From Dethiosulfatarculus sandiegensis (GTDB taxonomy: Bacteria; Desulfobacterota; Desulfarculia; Desulfarculales; Desulfarculaceae): DNA of 37,299 nt. A program made the translations under genes and the position numbers. A model generated the notes under the pieces. The model was given only the letters and a program-made list of their open reading frames with translations. It did no database searches and was not told where the DNA came from. Below are positions 17,240 through 24,664 of this stretch, piece after piece. Within the stretch, counting starts at the first letter, position 1. Each line of letters begins with the position of its first letter. The stretch lies in the NCBI RefSeq assembly GCF_000931935.2, contig NZ_AZAC01000009.1, positions 1 through 37,299 of the forward strand. Reading direction: 5' to 3'.

Positions 17240-18892
17240 GTGTGCACCATTTGTGGGCACTTCGTACATCAAGGCAGCATTTCGTCGAACGACATCTTTG
17301 ACATGTTAAAAAAAATGAGTCACAGGGGACCGGACAGTCATGGGGTTTACCTGGACGGCCAAACCCAGAGGTCTGAAAATATTAAAGAGTTAACCGATTT
17401 CGTGAAGCAGAAATCGCATATTGCCATAGGTCATTCCCGCCTTAAAATAGTGGGGCAGGAAAACACCACACAACCCTACTTATCCTGCGACGGTAAACTT
17501 TCCCTGGTGCATAACGGTGAAATCTACAACTACCGGGAACTGGCCACCTTGCTTTACCGTAACCACTTAATCAAGACCACCAGCGACAGCGAAGTAATCG
17601 TACACCTTTTGGAAGAAGCCTATCGCGGCGACCTTTTGGAGGCGGTGCAGAAAATCGTGGGACTTTTAGACGGCATGTACGCCTTGGCCGTGACAGACGG
17701 TCGTTCTATTGTAGTGGCTCGAGACCCGGTGGGTAAAAAGCCCATCTACTACCTCAAAAACGGGCCCGTTACCTATTTTGCCTCTGAAAAAAAGGCCCTG
17801 TGGAATGGCTCTGACGAACCGTGCCGGCTTTTTCCCGGAGAGCTTTTGCACTTGGATCAGGCGGGTTGCCGGGTAGAGCCGGGTTACAAGCTTGAGATGC
17901 CCCAGATTGATATTGTGGATTTCAGGCAGGCGGTGGAAACTTACAAAGAAGTTTTGGCCAAGGCTGTGCGTAAAAGATTAAGCGGGCTGACCGAATCCAA
18001 TTTGGGGGTCATCTTTTCCGGCGGTATTGACTCGGTTTTGATTGCCCACCTTTTGCAAAGGGAGGGTAAAAACATAGTCTGCTACTGCACCGGAACCTCG
18101 GAATCCGCAGATATTCAGGCGGCAGAGGCCGTGGCCGCAGACCTGGGTTTTCAACTTAAAACAAGTTTGATAGACGAAGCCAAGGTTGAGGCTCTTTTAC
18201 CGGAAGTGATTCAAAACGTAGAAGAAAGCGGCCTTCTACAGGTCGAGGTGGCCATTCCGATGTATCTTGCGGCCAAATTAGCGGCTGAAGACGGGATAAG
18301 GGTTATGTTCACAGGCCAGGCCGCGGATGAAATCTTTGCCGGTTACCCCTGGTACACAGACGTGCTAAAGGAGCACGGCTACCTGCGCCTGCATGAAAAA
18401 CTGTGGGAAGACCTTAACCTGCTCTACACAGACACCCTGGAGCGGGAAGACAAGCTCACCATGGCCCATTCGATTGAACTGAGGGCGCCTTATCTTGACC
18501 GTGACGTGATCATAACCGCCATGCGCACCTCGCCCCGCCTTAAGCTGGAAGGCATAGCCGACAGGCAACGTAAAAGGGTGCACCGCCAAGCCGCTGCCGA
18601 ATTGGGGGTGCCGCCTTACCTTGCTTTTCGCGCCAAAGACCCGGCCCAGTCCGGTTCCGGCATTCACCAGATCATCCAAAACCTGGCCCACAGGCGGGTG
18701 GGAAAAATCGCGAATGACGTAGTGCAGAGAAACATAGACAGGGACAAGGGCAGCCTTTACCGCTATGGGGATGAAGACTACGGCAAACAGTACGCCAGAT
18801 TTTATCTTCAAGAAATAGAAGACAAAATCAAAAAACGGTTCATTCCCCCATTTCTCGAGTCCGGCGATTCTCCAGTGATCTCGGCGGCCTGA
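17240..18892 (+). CDS. asnB: Asparagine synthetase-like glutamine amidotransferase
   Basis: A 550-residue class II (Ntn) glutamine amidotransferase fused to an ATP-pyrophosphatase synthetase domain. GTG start with AGGAGG and GGAGGG upstream; the next codon is Cys2, the catalytic nucleophile after Met removal. HRGPD (28-32) and HNGEIYNY (91-98) are glutaminase-domain signatures, and SGGIDS (260-265) is the pyrophosphate loop of the Asn-synthase domain. The N-terminus reads CTICG instead of the usual CGI-G. True AsnB makes asparagine from aspartate, but many paralogues amidate other carboxylates. The partner gene 21 bases downstream is a nitrilase-family amidase, a pairing that points to a specialised amide. 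The leader carries a promoter and terminator. Confidence 0.88.
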   Translation: MCTICGHFVHQGSISSNDIFDMLKKMSHRGPDSHGVYLDGQTQRSENIKELTDFVKQKSHIAIGHSRLKIVGQENTTQPYLSCDGKLSLVHNGEIYNYRELATLLYRNHLIKTTSDSEVIVHLLEEAYRGDLLEAVQKIVGLLDGMYALAVTDGRSIVVARDPVGKKPIYYLKNGPVTYFASEKKALWNGSDEPCRLFPGELLHLDQAGCRVEPGYKLEMPQIDIVDFRQAVETYKEVLAKAVRKRLSGLTESNLGVIFSGGIDSVLIAHLLQREGKNIVCYCTGTSESADIQAAEAVAADLGFQLKTSLIDEAKVEALLPEVIQNVEESGLLQVEVAIPMYLAAKLAAEDGIRVMFTGQAADEIFAGYPWYTDVLKEHGYLRLHEKLWEDLNLLYTDTLEREDKLTMAHSIELRAPYLDRDVIITAMRTSPRLKLEGIADRQRKRVHRQAAAELGVPPYLAFRAKDPAQSGSGIHQIIQNLAHRRVGKIANDVVQRNIDRDKGSLYRYGDEDYGKQYARFYLQEIEDKIKKRFIPPFLESGDSPVISAA

Positions 18893-18913
18893 TTAAAGAG
18901 AGGTTCAGGTCCC

Positions 18914-19738
18914 ATGCGTATAACATTGGCCCAAATAAATTTTGAGCCGGAGGATCTGGAAGGTCATTTTGACCGTATCATGGATATAATCAGTGAAAAG
19001 GCAAATAGCGACCTTATTGTCTTTCCCGAACTGATACTCCAGGGTCACCCCTCGGACTTAAAACCCGAAGGGTTCCTTTATCGTCAATTAAAGGTGCATC
19101 TATACGGCGCATCTCAGATGATCTATGGCCATGTCAAAAAACACGATGCCAGGGTGGTTATCGGGGAATTGCAGAAACAAGGTGACCTTTTCCGAAATCT
19201 GGCCACTTATGTAGATAAAAAAGGCCCCAAACACTATGCCAAAACCCATGTACACTGGACGGAAAATTTCCACCCCGGAGGCAGGTTCAAGGTTTTCCAA
19301 ACCCCTTTGGGGCCCTTGGGGTTGAACATATGCTTTGATTCGGCCTTCAGTGAGACATGGAGGGTGCTGGGTCTTAACGGCGCCAAACTGGTGGTGAATA
19401 TCTCGGCGGCGCCCGCCCATTTCCCGGTGCCCTACATGCAAAGGCGCATGCAGGGTGCCGCCACCTTTAACCAGTATCATGTGGTTTACGTCAACCGACC
19501 CGGACCGGTTTTCAGCGGCGGAAGCGCGGTTTACGATCCCAGGGGAGAGCAGGTGGCGGCCCTGGGAGGCGGCATGGAGATAAGAGATGTGGATATAGAC
19601 CTTTCTTCTGCCGATCTGTGGAGAAAAGAAGAGGTAATCTTTAAAAACAGGCGGCCTCTTCTTTATCGCCGGGTGGCCAGCCGGAAAAAGGACATAGGCC
19701 TGCACCGGAAAAAAAGGCGTCTTAAAATCGCGAGTTGA
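18914..19738 (+). CDS. Nitrilase/carbon-nitrogen hydrolase family protein
   Basis: A 274-residue member of the nitrilase superfamily with the catalytic triad Glu39 (VFPELIL), Lys110 (YAKTHV) and Cys140 (NICFDS). Such enzymes hydrolyse or transfer amide or nitrile nitrogen, for example omega-amidases, carbamoylases or the glutaminase part of NAD synthetase. The length is normal. It lies 21 bases after the asparagine synthetase-like gene, with its own AGGT before the ATG, so the two form an operon. The substrate is not evident; functional coupling to the amidotransferase product is inference. The basic C-terminal tail (RKKDIGLHRKKRRLK) is unusual. Confidence 0.87.
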   Translation: MRITLAQINFEPEDLEGHFDRIMDIISEKANSDLIVFPELILQGHPSDLKPEGFLYRQLKVHLYGASQMIYGHVKKHDARVVIGELQKQGDLFRNLATYVDKKGPKHYAKTHVHWTENFHPGGRFKVFQTPLGPLGLNICFDSAFSETWRVLGLNGAKLVVNISAAPAHFPVPYMQRRMQGAATFNQYHVVYVNRPGPVFSGGSAVYDPRGEQVAALGGGMEIRDVDIDLSSADLWRKEEVIFKNRRPLLYRRVASRKKDIGLHRKKRRLKIAS

Positions 19739-19748
19739 TGCGCTAGAA

Positions 19749-19783
19749 ACATCGCCGGGCCGGTGAATTCCTCCCGGCGATGT
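19749..19783. other. GC-rich hairpin after the amidase gene
   Basis: An 11-base perfect stem (19749-19759 with 19773-19783) starts 10 bases after the stop codon. There is no T-tract on either side, so it is more likely an mRNA 3'-end stabiliser or rho-related structure than an intrinsic terminator. Confidence 0.5.
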
Positions 19784-19845
19784 CTCATACCGTCGCATCT
19801 GGATTGATCCCCACTTCATCAGACAGATTCCAGGGAGGCCTGAGG

Positions 19846-20250
19846 ATGAAAATGGTTGCAGCAATAACCCTTTTGACCATGGGCCTCGTCCTGCCTGAAT
19901 GCCCGGATACACCTAATTGCGTTTCCTCCCAGGCCAAGGCCCCCTCAAAAAAAGTAAAGCCATTTTCCTATGGGGGGCACTCTCAAAAGCAGGCGCTTAA
20001 GGCTCTGCTCGCTGCACTCAACTCTTTAGCCAGGCTTGAGATTCAAACCCGCACTGAAACCCATATAAAGGCCACTGTAAAAAGCCTTATCTTTGGCTTT
20101 GTGGATGATTTGGAATTTTTGTTTGAACCCGATAAGAAACAGATACAGGTGAGATCCGCTTCCAGGGTTGGCTATTGGGACCTGGGAGTCAATGCCCGCC
20201 GGGTGGAAAGCCTGCGCCGAGCCTTTTTGGAAATACTCAAAAAAGAATAA
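19846..20250 (+). CDS. DUF1499 family protein
   Basis: A 135-residue DUF1499 protein. The ATG at 19846 is chosen over an upstream in-frame start at 19780 because GGGAGG lies seven bases before it and a short hydrophobic signal-like segment follows. Family signatures are clear: CPDTPNCVSS (residues 19-28), FGFVDDLEFLF, then VRSASRVGYWDLGVNARRVE. The N-terminus may be a signal or anchor. Function is unknown in the family, which occurs widely in proteobacteria and plastids. It is followed by an intrinsic terminator and probably transcribed alone or from the amidotransferase operon. Confidence 0.88.
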   Translation: MKMVAAITLLTMGLVLPECPDTPNCVSSQAKAPSKKVKPFSYGGHSQKQALKALLAALNSLARLEIQTRTETHIKATVKSLIFGFVDDLEFLFEPDKKQIQVRSASRVGYWDLGVNARRVESLRRAFLEILKKE

Positions 20251-20337
20251 CTTTTCGATTTAGTTTTTCCTTTTTTCCCAGCTAAATACAATTTATTCAC
20301 GGCGATTATCCCTTCAGCTTGACCGTCTGTTAAGAAG

Positions 20338-20370
20338 AGGCCTAAGATTGTTTAAGGGCCTTTTTTATTT
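20338..20370 (+). terminator. Intrinsic terminator after DUF1499
   Basis: AGGCC (20338-20342) pairs with GGCCT (20357-20361) around a loop that can itself pair weakly, and is followed by six T residues (20361-20366). It separates DUF1499 from the next gene. Confidence 0.65.
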
Positions 20371-20493
20371 CCTTCCGGCGTAAATAAACGCCATTAATTT
20401 CTCTGAACAAGAAACTTGGTTTTCGGTCTGTTTTTCCAAAAAGCGGTTTCCGGGCTCCACAGGTCCGGTGCCGGACTCGCAGAGAGGAGCCTT

Positions 20494-21111
20494 ATGCACT
20501 GCTTTTTAAGACAATTATTAACAGTAGCTTTTGTGGGTGTTTTGCTTCTTGCAGGCCAGGCCCAGGCAGCGGACAAGCCCAAATTGAGCCTTGAGGAGCA
20601 AGAAGCCCTGGCGCTTAAAATCTTCCAGGACCTGGGCAAAGTCCCGGAAGGAAAGCTGGACGTATTCAATCATTTTTACAGGGAAGTAATTGAAAAATGC
20701 CCGGATACGGAAAGAGCGGAGATCTCCTATTGGCGGCTAAGCAATCTACTAATCATGGGTTATGACCCACCCCGACGCAAAGAAGCCATAGAACTTTTGG
20801 AACAATTTCTGGTTCGCTACCCCGCGTCCAAAGGCGTGGGGCATGTAAAAAGCCGTCTTTTGCGCCTTTATGAAGACACGGGCGACTATTGCAAGGCGAC
20901 CAAACTTTACAAAGAAATCATACCCAATATTCCGGACCCGCCCGATCGCAAGGGATTGTCCTATTGGGTGCTCTATGCCGAGGCCCTGGAAAAATGCGGC
21001 CAAAAGGAAGAAGCCCGCAAATGGTATGAAAAGGTGCTCAAAGCGGCCAAGGACCCGGAATCCATGTCAGCCATGATTGCCAAAGACGGATTATCCAGAC
21101 TTAACAAATAA
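20494..21111 (+). CDS. Exported TPR-repeat protein
   Basis: A 205-residue periplasmic protein. The ATG at 20494 is chosen because AGAGGAG sits four bases upstream and a good Sec signal peptide begins there, ending AQA before AADKPK (about residue 26). The mature part is helical with tetratricopeptide-type pairs: YWRLSNLLIMGYDPPRRKEA, YEDTGDYCKATKLYKEI and YAEALEKCGQKEEARKWYEK. TPR proteins act as scaffolds for envelope complexes. Three mature cysteines (KCPD, DYCK, EKCG) could form disulfides. No partner is evident. Confidence 0.82.
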   Translation: MHCFLRQLLTVAFVGVLLLAGQAQAADKPKLSLEEQEALALKIFQDLGKVPEGKLDVFNHFYREVIEKCPDTERAEISYWRLSNLLIMGYDPPRRKEAIELLEQFLVRYPASKGVGHVKSRLLRLYEDTGDYCKATKLYKEIIPNIPDPPDRKGLSYWVLYAEALEKCGQKEEARKWYEKVLKAAKDPESMSAMIAKDGLSRLNK

Positions 21112-21211
21112 ACCTGCCAAGCGCCTGCTCTCACCCGCTTGGGTGATGTACAGAGCTTGCCCTTTTGCTAACTCTGGGGCATGATTACCCGATAATGACC
21201 AGGAGGTGACC

Positions 21212-22009
21212 ATGCCCTTAAACGATTATCTCAAGTGTCCGGGCCTGGAACGCACCTTGGCGGTAGTTCCTGTCCCCCACACCTGCCCGGTATGCAGAGA
21301 GGAAGTGGAAATCTGGACAGATGAAGTCAAAGGTCGTTGTAAACGCTGTAACACACTGATCTATAATCAAAACCCTCTTACGGACGCACCGGAAAAGCCT
21401 GACGTGGAAAAACCTGACCAGAAGCTCTCAGAAGTCTTAAACCAAATGCTCGAACTTGCCCGCCTTTCAGGGGCCAGCAAAGCTGCGGTGGTCGCCAGGG
21501 AAGATATCCAGGCGGAACCTTCCCTGGCCCGCCTTTGCATTGAGCCGCGCTGCTCCAACTACGGGCTCTCCCCAACCTGCCCGCCCCATGTATCCGGCCC
21601 TGAAGGTTTTGTTGAATACCTTAAAGAAACTCTCTGGGCCGTGTTTGTAAAAATTGATCTGCCCGACCTTTCCCTGCATATCGAAGAAAAACGGGAATTG
21701 GGCAAAATGATGCATGAAATGGTGGCTGCCCTGGAAGAGCTGGCCAAGGAAAACGGCTATGCCAACTCCCGGGCCTTTGCCGGAGGCAGTTGTAAAAATC
21801 TCTTTTGCCCTGATCACAAAAACTGCCGGGTATTGGAAAAAGGCGGACCTTGCCGCAATCCGGGCAAGGCCAGGCCTTCTCTCTCTGGTTTTGGAGTTAA
21901 CACCTTAAAACTAATGAAGGCCGCGGGCTGGTCCCAGGACCAGGGCAACGGAGACAAAAACGGCCCTTCAGTAGAGCGGGTCATCTGCGGGCTTATTCTG
22001 GTGGGATGA
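21212..22009 (+). CDS. DUF2284 metal-binding protein with N-terminal zinc ribbon
   Basis: A 265-residue cysteine-rich protein. The ATG at 21212 follows AGGAGG; an apparent GTG start six bases earlier lies inside that ribosome-binding site and is rejected. A zinc-ribbon (Cys25-x2-Cys28, Cys43-x2-Cys46) precedes a DUF2284 domain with CIEPRCSNYGLSPTCPP (Cys109, 114, 123) and GGSCKNLFC...NC...GPC (Cys194, 199, 205, 214). DUF2284 proteins are predicted metal or Fe-S proteins of anaerobes. The 3' end overlaps the end of the convergent regulator gene by 42 bases. Function unknown. Confidence 0.88.
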   Translation: MPLNDYLKCPGLERTLAVVPVPHTCPVCREEVEIWTDEVKGRCKRCNTLIYNQNPLTDAPEKPDVEKPDQKLSEVLNQMLELARLSGASKAAVVAREDIQAEPSLARLCIEPRCSNYGLSPTCPPHVSGPEGFVEYLKETLWAVFVKIDLPDLSLHIEEKRELGKMMHEMVAALEELAKENGYANSRAFAGGSCKNLFCPDHKNCRVLEKGGPCRNPGKARPSLSGFGVNTLKLMKAAGWSQDQGNGDKNGPSVERVICGLILVG

Positions 22010-23611
22010 ATTGCCGGGCCTTTTTTGGTAAAGCCCGGCCGCCTCTCTGCCAAAGACAATGCCTAATTTGCGCATCTTCTTGCGCAGGGTGGAGGGGTTC
22101 ATCATAAGAGCCCTGGCCGCGCCTTGGGGACCGCCGACCTGTCCCCGGCATTGATACAGGGCCTTTTGAATGTGCCCTTTGATTACCTGCTCCAAGGGGG
22201 GCAAGGACTGATCAGGGGGGTCTTGCGACACATAAACCGGGAGTCTGACCCCACCACCGGCCATTAACAGCCCCAGCCCCCTAAAGGAAACCTGATTGCC
22301 GCGGCTCAAAATCAGAGCCCTTTCCACTGTGTTTTCAAGCTCCCGCACATTACCGGGCCAGTCGTGGCCCATAAGCAGGTCCAGGGAGCCAGGCTCAGGT
22401 TCAGGCCTCACCGCATGCCCCAGTTCACGGTGTTTTGCCAGAATAAAGTGCTCCACCAGGGAAGGGATATCATTTTTGCGGTCCCGCAAAGGTGGAATCT
22501 CTATGGGAAAAACCTTGAGCCTGAAAAAAAGGTCCTGACGGAACTCACCTTCCTTGACCATCTGCTCAAGGTTTCGGTGAGTGGCCGCGATCACCCTGAT
22601 ATCCACCTTTACAGGCTCAGCCGCACCGACCGGCTCTATCTCTTTTTCCTGTAAGACCCTTAAAAGCCTCACCTGTAAATCCGGCTTCAGTTCGCCTATC
22701 TCATCCAAAAAAATAGTTCCTTTGTGCGCCCTTTCGAAACGCCCTCTTTTTTTGGCCAGGGCCCCGGTAAACGCCCCTTTTTCATGGCCAAACAGCTCTG
22801 AATCAACCAGGCTCTGCGGGATTGCCCCACAGTTGACCTCAACAAAGGGGCCTTCCCGCCTGGTTGAAAGTTGATGTATCGCAGCGGCAATAAGCTCCTT
22901 GCCTGTCCCTGACTCACCCAGTAAAAGCACCGGGCTGTTGAGCGGGGCAACCTGGCGGACCATATCCATAACCCCTTTCAGGCCAAACCTGACTCCGATT
23001 ATGCGCCGCCCCCCAGAATGAATGTAGTCCTGCTGTAAAGCTCTGTAGTCCTGTCGCAAAAGCTCTTTAAGCTCCATGAGCTCCTGATAGCGGGCGCAAT
23101 TGGCCAGGGCTATGGCAAAAGGTTTTTGAAGCATGCGCACCAAGTTCTGCTGTTTTTGGTTAAAGGTCTCTCCCTTTTGGGCGACCATAATCACAGTGCC
23201 GATCATGTCCGGCCTTGCAAACAGACGCATAACCAAAAGCGAGGCCTCAGGCTCCAGGCGTCCGGCCGTGATCCAGGGTTGGGCTGTAGGATGATTTTTG
23301 GCCTTTTCAATAACCTGAAAATCCAGGCCCGGCCGGGAAGAATAGGACTTTATGCGGCCGGGTTGAACAAGAGATTGCTTTAAAAGCCGCCCGCCCTTTA
23401 TAGAGGCCTCGGCCAATAAAGTCTGTTTGCCTTCGGTGGGATCATAATAGGAAAGCACCATAAACTCCACCGGCACAAACTTAACCAGGTAATTAAAGGC
23501 ATCCTCAAGAAACTCTTCAGCCTCCAGGCTTCCGCAGACCCTTAAGGTGGCCTCTTTAAAAAACTGGTTCAAATCAAAAGACAAAACCTGCCTCCGGCTT
23601 AAGTGTGCCAT
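21968..23611 (-). CDS. Sigma-54-dependent enhancer-binding protein (GAF-AAA+-Fis)
   Basis: A 547-residue NtrC-family activator. An N-terminal GAF-like sensor domain covers about residues 15-175. The AAA+ domain contains Walker A GESGTGKE (232-239), the sigma-54-contacting GAFTGA (279-284) and Walker B FLDEIGEL (301-308). A Fis-type helix-turn-helix (about 478-524) binds DNA. There is no receiver domain, so the GAF domain probably senses a small molecule directly. The ATG at 23611 lies within one of three matching palindromes, consistent with autoregulation, and no ribosome-binding site is visible. The divergent operon has a sigma-54 promoter and is almost certainly the target. Confidence 0.95.
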   Translation of the reverse strand: MAHLSRRQVLSFDLNQFFKEATLRVCGSLEAEEFLEDAFNYLVKFVPVEFMVLSYYDPTEGKQTLLAEASIKGGRLLKQSLVQPGRIKSYSSRPGLDFQVIEKAKNHPTAQPWITAGRLEPEASLLVMRLFARPDMIGTVIMVAQKGETFNQKQQNLVRMLQKPFAIALANCARYQELMELKELLRQDYRALQQDYIHSGGRRIIGVRFGLKGVMDMVRQVAPLNSPVLLLGESGTGKELIAAAIHQLSTRREGPFVEVNCGAIPQSLVDSELFGHEKGAFTGALAKKRGRFERAHKGTIFLDEIGELKPDLQVRLLRVLQEKEIEPVGAAEPVKVDIRVIAATHRNLEQMVKEGEFRQDLFFRLKVFPIEIPPLRDRKNDIPSLVEHFILAKHRELGHAVRPEPEPGSLDLLMGHDWPGNVRELENTVERALILSRGNQVSFRGLGLLMAGGGVRLPVYVSQDPPDQSLPPLEQVIKGHIQKALYQCRGQVGGPQGAARALMMNPSTLRKKMRKLGIVFGREAAGLYQKRPGNSSHQNKPADDPLY

Positions 23612-23669
23612 GGGACACTATATCAAAAAAATATCCTATAGCACACTTCCAAAGTGTTCTATGGCACAT
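23603..23669. promoter_or_regulatory. Three palindromic operators for the divergent EBP
   Basis: Three 16-base sites fit GTGTnCYATRGnACAY: GTGTGCCATGGGACAC (23603-23618), ATATCCTATAGCACAC read in reverse (23631-23646) and GTGTTCTATGGCACAT (23654-23669). Their centres are 28 and 23 bases apart. They lie 50-120 bases upstream of the -24 element, the usual place for enhancer sites. The first overlaps the regulator's start codon. Confidence 0.8.
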
Positions 23670-23718
23670 CTAAGAAAAACTATAAATATAACATATTGAT
23701 TATATTCAATTTTCCATA

Positions 23719-23736
23719 TTGGCACAGTTCCAGCAA
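23719..23736 (+). promoter_or_regulatory. Sigma-54 (-24/-12) promoter
   Basis: TTGGCACAGTTCCAGCAA has the invariant GG (23721-23722) and GC (23733-23734) separated by exactly ten bases and a near-consensus TGGCAC. Transcription would start about 12 bases downstream, giving a very short leader before the ATG at 23762. Confidence 0.88.
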
Positions 23737-23761
23737 TATATAGGCGCGAAAGGAAAAAAAC

Positions 23762-24064
23762 ATGGAATGGTTGGAAACAATTCATCTGCAGGCAGGCAAA
23801 GGACTAAGTCAAAAGGTTAAAAAACATCTCTTTGAGCTCACTTGTAAGATTAAAAGCCAAAACAATGAACCGGGCCTGCAAATGGTGAAAGCCTTTTGGC
23901 ATTCTTCGCACAAGGCAGACCATGTGCTTTTTCTTTTCTGGGACAGCGCCTCTGTGCCTTCCAATGGAAGCGCCCTGGGCGTGAGGCTTGAAAAAATTAT
24001 GAACCAATACGGCCTTACAGATCACAATACCTGGCTGCCTGCCAAAGGAGACTATCATGAATGA
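23762..24064 (+). CDS. Small conserved-looking protein of unknown function
   Basis: A 100-residue soluble protein, first gene of the sigma-54-controlled operon, with AAAGGA before the ATG. Its composition, with alternating strands and helices and a Trp-rich core (KAFWHSSHKADHVLFLFWDSAS, then GVRLEKIMNQYGLTDHNTWL), could fit a small ferredoxin-like alpha/beta barrel of the antibiotic-biosynthesis monooxygenase type, but this is a guess. Its stop overlaps the start of the methyltransferase gene by eight bases, so the two proteins are translationally coupled and probably work together. Confidence 0.7.
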   Translation: MEWLETIHLQAGKGLSQKVKKHLFELTCKIKSQNNEPGLQMVKAFWHSSHKADHVLFLFWDSASVPSNGSALGVRLEKIMNQYGLTDHNTWLPAKGDYHE

Positions 24065-24611
24065 TGCAGCTCTCATGGAAAAACAATATGCGTCCAAGAT
24101 TTCTTATTGGATGATCTCACTGATGCACGACAATCGTCTGTTGCCGCTCATAAAAAACCCCGACAAAATCCTTAAAAATGCAGGGATCAAGCTGGGTCAT
24201 CAGGTGCTGGAAGTGGGTTGCGGACCGGGATTTTACACCATGGCCGCCTCCCGGGTTGTGGGGGAAAGAGGCCAAGTCTATGCCCTGGATGTGAACCCCT
24301 ATGCTATTCAAAAAATCGAGCAGAAAATCGCAGAAGCCAAGGCGGACAATATAACCCCCATGTGCGCCAATGCGGCCCGCACCGGCTTGCCCGGCCAAAG
24401 CCTGGACTCTGCCTTTTTGTTTGGCCTGCCCAGGGTGGTCGGCGGCATGAAAGGCCTTTTGTCTGAACTTTACCGGGTGCTTAAACCCGGCGGAGTGGCG
24501 ACCTTCCAAAGGGTGCGCACCTCTGAAGAGGAGCTCAAGCAAGCCGTGGAAAAAACCGGTTTTGAACTGCACAAGCAAAACGGCAGGCTCATGATATTTG
24601 TACGAAAATGA
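24057..24611 (+). CDS. Class I SAM-dependent methyltransferase
   Basis: A 184-residue Rossmann-fold methyltransferase. Motif I is EVGCGPG at 52-58, with the acidic post-I residue in YALDVNP and the motif III region YRVLKPGGVATF. It resembles UbiE/Methyltransf_11 enzymes but lacks any substrate-binding cap domain, so the acceptor is unknown. It is translated from a start inside the end of the upstream small gene (8-base overlap) and is therefore under the same sigma-54 promoter. No additional genes follow in the operon. The next gene is convergent. Confidence 0.87.
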   Translation: MNDAALMEKQYASKISYWMISLMHDNRLLPLIKNPDKILKNAGIKLGHQVLEVGCGPGFYTMAASRVVGERGQVYALDVNPYAIQKIEQKIAEAKADNITPMCANAARTGLPGQSLDSAFLFGLPRVVGGMKGLLSELYRVLKPGGVATFQRVRTSEEELKQAVEKTGFELHKQNGRLMIFVRK

Positions 24612-24664
24612 AAAAGGTAAAATCAGGCCGGACCACCAACAGGCCCGGCCCGATTTCAGGCTGA

